Shown here: in pieces, positions 7,679-10,713 of the stretch
How positions within the stretch are numbered: position 1 is the stretch's first letter
Layout: each line of letters starts with the position of its first letter
Assembly: GCA_900128585.1 (NCBI GenBank)
Contig: LT642793.1
Span: forward strand, 1-10,713
Reading direction: 5' to 3'
Source: Stramenopiles sp. TOSAG23-3
Lineage: Eukaryota; Sar
DNA: 10,713 nucleotides
The notes under the pieces: generated by a model
Told to the model about the DNA's origin: nothing
Seen by the model: only the letters and a program-made list of their open reading frames with translations
Databases searched by the model: none
Position numbers and translations under genes: made by a program

Positions 7679-8590
7679 ATGGCAGCGGTTGTGGCTACGG
7701 CGGAGGTTTCGCCACCGACGGAACGGTTGAAGGGTTTGTTGGCAAGTGGGAAGTGTCTGAACGTTCCCTGTTGCTGGGATGGGCTTACGGCCCGGCTTGT
7801 TCATCAGGCAGGGTTTTCCTGCACTTTTATGAGTGGGTACTCGGTGAGCGCCTCGCGCGGCTTCCCCGACTGCCAGCTGGTCTCCTACGAAGAGATGCGG
7901 CAGAACGCAACGCTCATCTGTTCCTCTGTCCCTGACATGCCCGTCATTGGGGACGGTGACACGGGGTATGGGAACTGCGTGAGCGTCAAGCGGACCGTAA
8001 AAGGGTACGCGCGGGCGGGAATGGCGGCCATCATGATAGAGGACCAAAGGGCCCCGAAACGGTGCGGTCACGTCGGTGGGAAAGATGTCGTGTCCCGGGC
8101 CGTTGCCTTCGAACGGGTCCGCGCCGCGTGCGACGCCCGGGACGAGCTTCGCGCGTCGAGACAGGGCGACATTTTGATTTTGGCACGGACCGACGCCCGG
8201 GTAGTGTCCATGGAGGAAGCCATCTTTCGCTGCCAGGAGTTCAGACGGTTGGGGGCAGACATCACTTTCCTTGAAGCCCCGCAGTCGGTGGAAGAAATGA
8301 AAGACTATTGCGCGAATGTGACCGGCCCGAAAATGGCCAACATGCTGGAAGGGGGAAAGACCCCAATAATGACCACGAAAGAGCTGGAAAGCCTCGGGTT
8401 TTCCCTGGCCGTCCGGCCTATTACCCTGCTGAGCACGGCCATCAAGGCCATGCAGGCTGCGCTCAACGATTTGAAGAATGAGCAAGACACCACGCCGAAC
8501 ATGCTGCCCTCCTTTGCCGAGCTGAAGACCGTTGTTGGCTTCGACGAGTACTTTGAGGAAGAGAAAAAGTACGTCGTCAACAAGGATTGA
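7679..8590 (+). CDS. Isocitrate lyase/PEP mutase superfamily enzyme (carboxyvinyl-carboxyphosphonate phosphorylmutase or methylisocitrate-lyase-like)
   Basis: The 303-residue protein fits the ICL/PEP-mutase superfamily, TIM-barrel enzymes that make or break C-C or C-P bonds next to a 2-oxo acid. Metal-binding GDGDTGYGN is at 91-99 (D92, D94), and IEDQ is at 120-123. The loop PKRCGHVGGK (126-135) holds the catalytic C129 and so nearly matches the ICL signature K-[KR]-C-G-H-[LMQR], with V as the last residue. ARTDA (169-173) and FLEAPQS (197-203) follow at expected distances. The length of about 300 matches methylisocitrate lyase, oxaloacetate hydrolase, dimethylmalate lyase and petal-death-protein types, not the 430-550-residue glyoxylate-cycle isocitrate lyases. 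The retained Cys argues for lyase or hydrolase chemistry over PEP mutase. There is no clear mitochondrial presequence and no SKL-like end, so a cytosolic location is likely. Substrate is undecided. Confidence 0.92.
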   Translation: MAAVVATAEVSPPTERLKGLLASGKCLNVPCCWDGLTARLVHQAGFSCTFMSGYSVSASRGFPDCQLVSYEEMRQNATLICSSVPDMPVIGDGDTGYGNCVSVKRTVKGYARAGMAAIMIEDQRAPKRCGHVGGKDVVSRAVAFERVRAACDARDELRASRQGDILILARTDARVVSMEEAIFRCQEFRRLGADITFLEAPQSVEEMKDYCANVTGPKMANMLEGGKTPIMTTKELESLGFSLAVRPITLLSTAIKAMQAALNDLKNEQDTTPNMLPSFAELKTVVGFDEYFEEEKKYVVNKD

Positions 8591-9206
8591 AATTTAGTGA
8601 CACTTCTCCAAAGGTAGGTAGGTACCGAGAGGTACCGGTACTGCAGTAGGAATAATACAAATGGTATACGCTACATCCAGCTTGTGTTGGTCTTATTTGT
8701 CGTCCGTAAAAACCCCATGCTATGAAAACTATAATAATCGAACAAATCACACTACAACGACGTCCAAAACGCCCTCATCGAACCTAAATCCTTCCTCCCG
8801 CATAACCCAGAACCCAGAACTGTGACTAACTATTTAAAACAAGAAAATTGGCTGTTATTGCTATTTAAAAAAACAAATTAATATCTAGGTATGCTTTAAG
8901 ACTCTCATTTTATATTCAATTCCAATTTCAGTTCCAACACTTATCCTTAACTTGGTTTTTACTAACTATATTTTAAAAAATATATTTTATCAAATCCAAC
9001 GATTGGTTCGTCGCACACCCTATAAATGAAATCCTCTATGAAATTTATAACAAAGCACGTTGAATAGTGGAGCAAAAAAATCATCCAAATATGAGCTAGC
9101 TACCACCGGACCGGTACCGTAGTCCTCGTATTAGACGACTAATATATAGACACTAAGACTACGGCCTTCTAGTCCTATGTAATAATAAATAAGTCAGTCA
9201 TCTATT
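8591..9206. other. AT-rich intergenic region, no gene seen
   Basis: About 615 bp follow the lyase stop. A cluster of GGTA, GGTACC and GTACCGGTAC (8613-8641) lies just beyond the gene. The second arm of the dispersed inverted repeat (8836-8892) comes next, and a CGGTACCG palindrome is at 9112-9119. The rest is AT-rich with no codon bias, no tRNA-like boxes and no open frame of note. Confidence 0.6.
8836..8859 (+). repeat. Dispersed repeat, copy B (inverted partner at 5875-5898)
   Basis: These 24 bp are the exact reverse complement of 5875-5898. A second matching block, ATCTAGGTAT at 8883-8892, corresponds to 5818-5827 on the other strand. The copy lies about 245 bp downstream of the lyase stop. 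The two copies enclose the Rab and lyase genes in inverted orientation. Confidence 0.75.
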
Positions 9207-9394
9207 ATGAAGAAGGAAAGAAGGAAAGAAGGAAAGAAGGAAAGAAGGAAAGAAGGAAAGAAGGAAAGAAGGAAAGAAGGAAAGAAGGAAGGAAGAAGGA
9301 AGAAGGAAAGAAGGAAAGAAGGAAAGAAGGAAGAAGGAAAGAAGGAAAGAAGGAAGAAGGAAGAAGGAAGAAGGAAGAAGGAAAGAAGGAAGAA
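9207..9394. repeat. Compound (GGAAAGAA)n/(GGAAGAA)n purine tract
   Basis: About 188 bp consist entirely of A and G, built from 8-bp GGAAAGAA and 7-bp GGAAGAA units with a few GGAA insertions. The left half is almost pure 8-mer; the right half alternates 8-mers and 7-mers. Because it lacks stops it creates long Lys/Glu/Arg frames on one strand and Phe/Ser/Leu frames on the other. These are artefacts, not genes. It is the longest purine tract in the window. Confidence 0.98.
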
Positions 9395-9429
9395 ACAAAT
9401 ACCATACCGACGGGGGAGTGCCAGAAAGA

Positions 9430-9511
9430 GGGGGGGTCCCGAGTACAGGTGTACCTTGGTATTATAGGAATTAATTATACCAGGTACGGGGGGGTCCCGA
9501 GTACAGGTGTA
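9430..9511. repeat. 24-bp direct repeat with G7 core, two copies
   Basis: Positions 9430-9453 and 9488-9511 are identical: seven G, then TCCCGAGTACAGGTGTA. The spacing is 58 bp. Between them the sequence passes through TACCAGGTAC, a partial version of the palindrome at 289-304. The pair lies 146-227 bp upstream of the Cys-rich protein gene, so it could be part of that promoter or the remains of a small mobile sequence. Confidence 0.9.
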
Positions 9512-9598
9512 TTGTAGAGGAACGTTAATAATATTCTGAAAGGACTCAAGCTGGGTATTGAAGACAAAATTTTTCGTGTAGATAATTGATACAAAGGG

Positions 9599-9642
9599 TT
9601 TAAGTTTGTAAACAGAAGAATTTAAGTTTGTAAACAGAAAAA
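9599..9642. repeat. 22-bp tandem duplication just upstream of the Cys-rich gene
   Basis: Two head-to-tail copies, 9599-9620 and 9621-9642, share TTTAAGTTTGTAAACAGAA and differ by one base near the end (G/A). The second copy ends 14 bp before the ATG at 9657, so the duplication is in the probable leader or at the transcription start. GTAAAC is a forkhead-like core, but this is weak evidence. Confidence 0.92.
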
Positions 9643-9656
9643 TCGAATTAGTTCAC

Positions 9657-10313
9657 ATGGTTCGTTTGGCTTTGGCAGGCGTGGTTGCACTTACTTTGTT
9701 GTGTGCGGGTGTGTCAGAAGAGGTAAGGAAGCAGCCTTTGGTTGTTCCAGACGAGAGTGGGCGTGTGTGTGTGTATTCGAGGGATGTAAAGTCTATGAAG
9801 AGGCGGAAACTTCAAATTGTCAAGGACTATTCGGTATGTAACGATTTTAGTCGTAGCAGGTGCATCTACGATAGAGAGCTTCGCCACTGTATTCCGAAGA
9901 TGTTGCTTGACAGTGATGAAGACGTTGTTTCCTCGCCGCTGACGGTGGAGGAATGCAAGAAGAGGTGTGCCACTGTAAGTTGCGCCAGCAGGTGCGAGGG
10001 AATGGGGTTCGATGATGCCCCAGCAGGGACGAAAGAAAAGACCAACCAGAAGGGCATGGGTAAACTCAAACTCTGCGTTAACCGCTGTGCAACTCGCAGC
10101 TGCAAGGACAGGTGCTTTTCCATGGGCTATGTAGATTTTGGGACCCTAAAGGCTGAGCGGCGGCGGGTGAAGTCATGCGTGCGCCAGTGTGTCACACGAA
10201 ACTGCGTTAACAGGTGCTTCGCGGCGGGGTTGACGAAAAACATGGGTGAAACAAAGCTGTACAGACAGTTAAAAATGGCACAAGAGAAGAGAAAACGTAA
10301 ACGTAAAATATAA
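9657..10313 (+). CDS. Secreted Cys-rich protein with three C-x3-C-x4-C-x3-C motifs and a basic tail
   Basis: The 218-residue product starts with a typical signal peptide (residues 1-20, hydrophobic core LALAGVVALTLLCAGVS). The mature part has 16 cysteines. Four, at C38, C61, C69 and C78, form a unit with irregular spacing. The other twelve form three copies of C-x3-C-x4-C-x3-C, at 100-113, 140-153 and 174-187. Each fits C-x2-[RQ]-C-[AV]-T-x-[SN]-C-x2-R-C followed by three residues and a Gly (starts 40 and 34 residues apart). Linkers are Lys/Arg-rich, and the protein ends in KRKRKRKI after a charged helix. An extracellular or luminal disulfide-bonded protein is the simplest reading; the polybasic tail could bind anionic polysaccharide, nucleic acid or membrane. 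I do not recognise the family. The spacing differs from tiny-Tim twin CX3C proteins (11-16 residues between pairs) and from CX9C proteins. A function is not claimed. Confidence 0.85.
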   Translation: MVRLALAGVVALTLLCAGVSEEVRKQPLVVPDESGRVCVYSRDVKSMKRRKLQIVKDYSVCNDFSRSRCIYDRELRHCIPKMLLDSDEDVVSSPLTVEECKKRCATVSCASRCEGMGFDDAPAGTKEKTNQKGMGKLKLCVNRCATRSCKDRCFSMGYVDFGTLKAERRRVKSCVRQCVTRNCVNRCFAAGLTKNMGETKLYRQLKMAQEKRKRKRKI

Positions 10314-10713
10314 TGATGCATTTTTTTGATATCACGGCATTCTTTCTCTCCAGTTTCAAACGAAAATTGGTAAATTATTATATAGGTAAACATAGGTACG
10401 TTTATTAGTATACTATATTATTATTCTATTATTTTTTCAAGGGAGACGTTGCGACGAGAGCAAGGATGCAAGTATCTTTGGCGCGGAATTGAAAAATGGT
10501 TAACAACTTTGTGTTAACTATTTCAAACGAAGAGATCTTAATGAAAAAAGGATAATTTTTATAAATTTAAACCGCCAGAAGTGCTTTCTAATATATAAAA
10601 GTATGCCAGAATGGTTCATTTTTCTAACGCTAAGAAATGAATAAGTGTTTGTTAGGGTGGCGTTTGGTCTAAATCGCCCATTTCACAAAAAATTGTCCCT
10701 AGGAACCGTAATT
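10314..10713. other. AT-rich intergenic region to the window end, no gene seen
   Basis: About 400 bp after the Cys-rich gene. The first 130 bp are T- and TAT-rich, as in a 3' untranslated region. The last 150 bp are of mixed composition with no open frame long enough to support. A neighbouring gene may begin beyond the window. Confidence 0.55.

Noticed and set aside
7658-8485. 275-residue minus-strand frame opposite the lyase
   Set aside because: The plus strand encodes a full motif set of a known enzyme family; the antisense frame is a by-product of its GC-rich codons.
9207-9467. Lys/Glu/Arg-rich open frame, and Phe/Ser/Leu frames on the other strand
   Set aside because: Direct translation of the purine microsatellite in several frames; no independent coding signal.
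9957-10217. Twin CX3C (tiny Tim) or CX9C mitochondrial protein for the Cys-rich gene
   Set aside because: The inter-pair gap is 4 residues, not 11-16; first-to-third Cys spacing is CX8C; and a secretory signal peptide is present.
1-10713. tRNA, rRNA, CRISPR array or bacterial operon
   Set aside because: No box A/B pairs with foldable arms, no regularly spaced unique-spacer repeats, and no Shine-Dalgarno-like or tightly packed gene arrangement were seen by eye.

Overview
This window looks like nuclear DNA from an intron-poor eukaryote, probably a microbial eukaryote or alga. Six open reading frames have convincing protein features. They are GC-richer than their surroundings, each is uninterrupted from ATG to stop, and they are separated by 0.3-1.1 kb of AT-rich, microsatellite-laden sequence. 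The eukaryotic assignment rests on a prenylated Rab-type GTPase, a fungal-type secreted class 3 lipase and a Myb/SANT-like nuclear protein. It also rests on the lack of bacterial ribosome-binding sites or operon spacing, and on a G directly after the ATG in five of the six genes (Kozak-like). The lineage cannot be fixed from the sequence; a gene-sparse, nearly intronless genome such as a red alga or a small protist would fit.

Layout from left to right. An (AAAG)n tract opens the window (1-77), followed by about 950 bp of non-coding DNA. At 1027-2277 (+) is a basic nuclear-type protein with a Cys-rich N-terminus and a C-terminal Myb/SANT-like domain. At 3077-3982 (+) is a secreted class 3 triacylglycerol-lipase-like enzyme with an intact catalytic triad. 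At 4654-5340 (+) is a membrane protein whose N-terminus resembles the N-terminal helical module of DNAJB12/DNAJB14-type ER chaperones but which has no J domain. At 6014-6601 (-) is a Rab5-family small GTPase. At 7679-8590 (+) is an isocitrate lyase/PEP mutase superfamily enzyme. At 9657-10313 (+) is a secreted Cys-rich protein with three copies of a C-x3-C-x4-C-x3-C motif and a very basic tail.

The genes do not form an obvious pathway. Spacing and mixed orientation indicate independently transcribed housekeeping and secretory genes. The lipase and the Cys-rich protein both enter the secretory route, and the Rab and the DNAJB12-like protein belong to endomembrane biology, but a functional link is not shown.

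The intergenic DNA holds most of the unexplained structure. There are tandem duplications immediately upstream of two genes (48 bp x 2 before the lyase, 22 bp x 2 before the Cys-rich protein) and a 24-bp exact inverted repeat shared by two intergenic regions 3 kb apart. There is also a 24-bp direct repeat with a G7 core, recurrent CCGGT/GGTACC palindromes, and long microsatellites whose purine strand is always the given strand. No transfer RNA, ribosomal RNA, CRISPR array or intact transposon was seen. The best candidates for something undescribed are the triplicated Cys-motif secreted protein and the J-less DNAJB12-like membrane protein.
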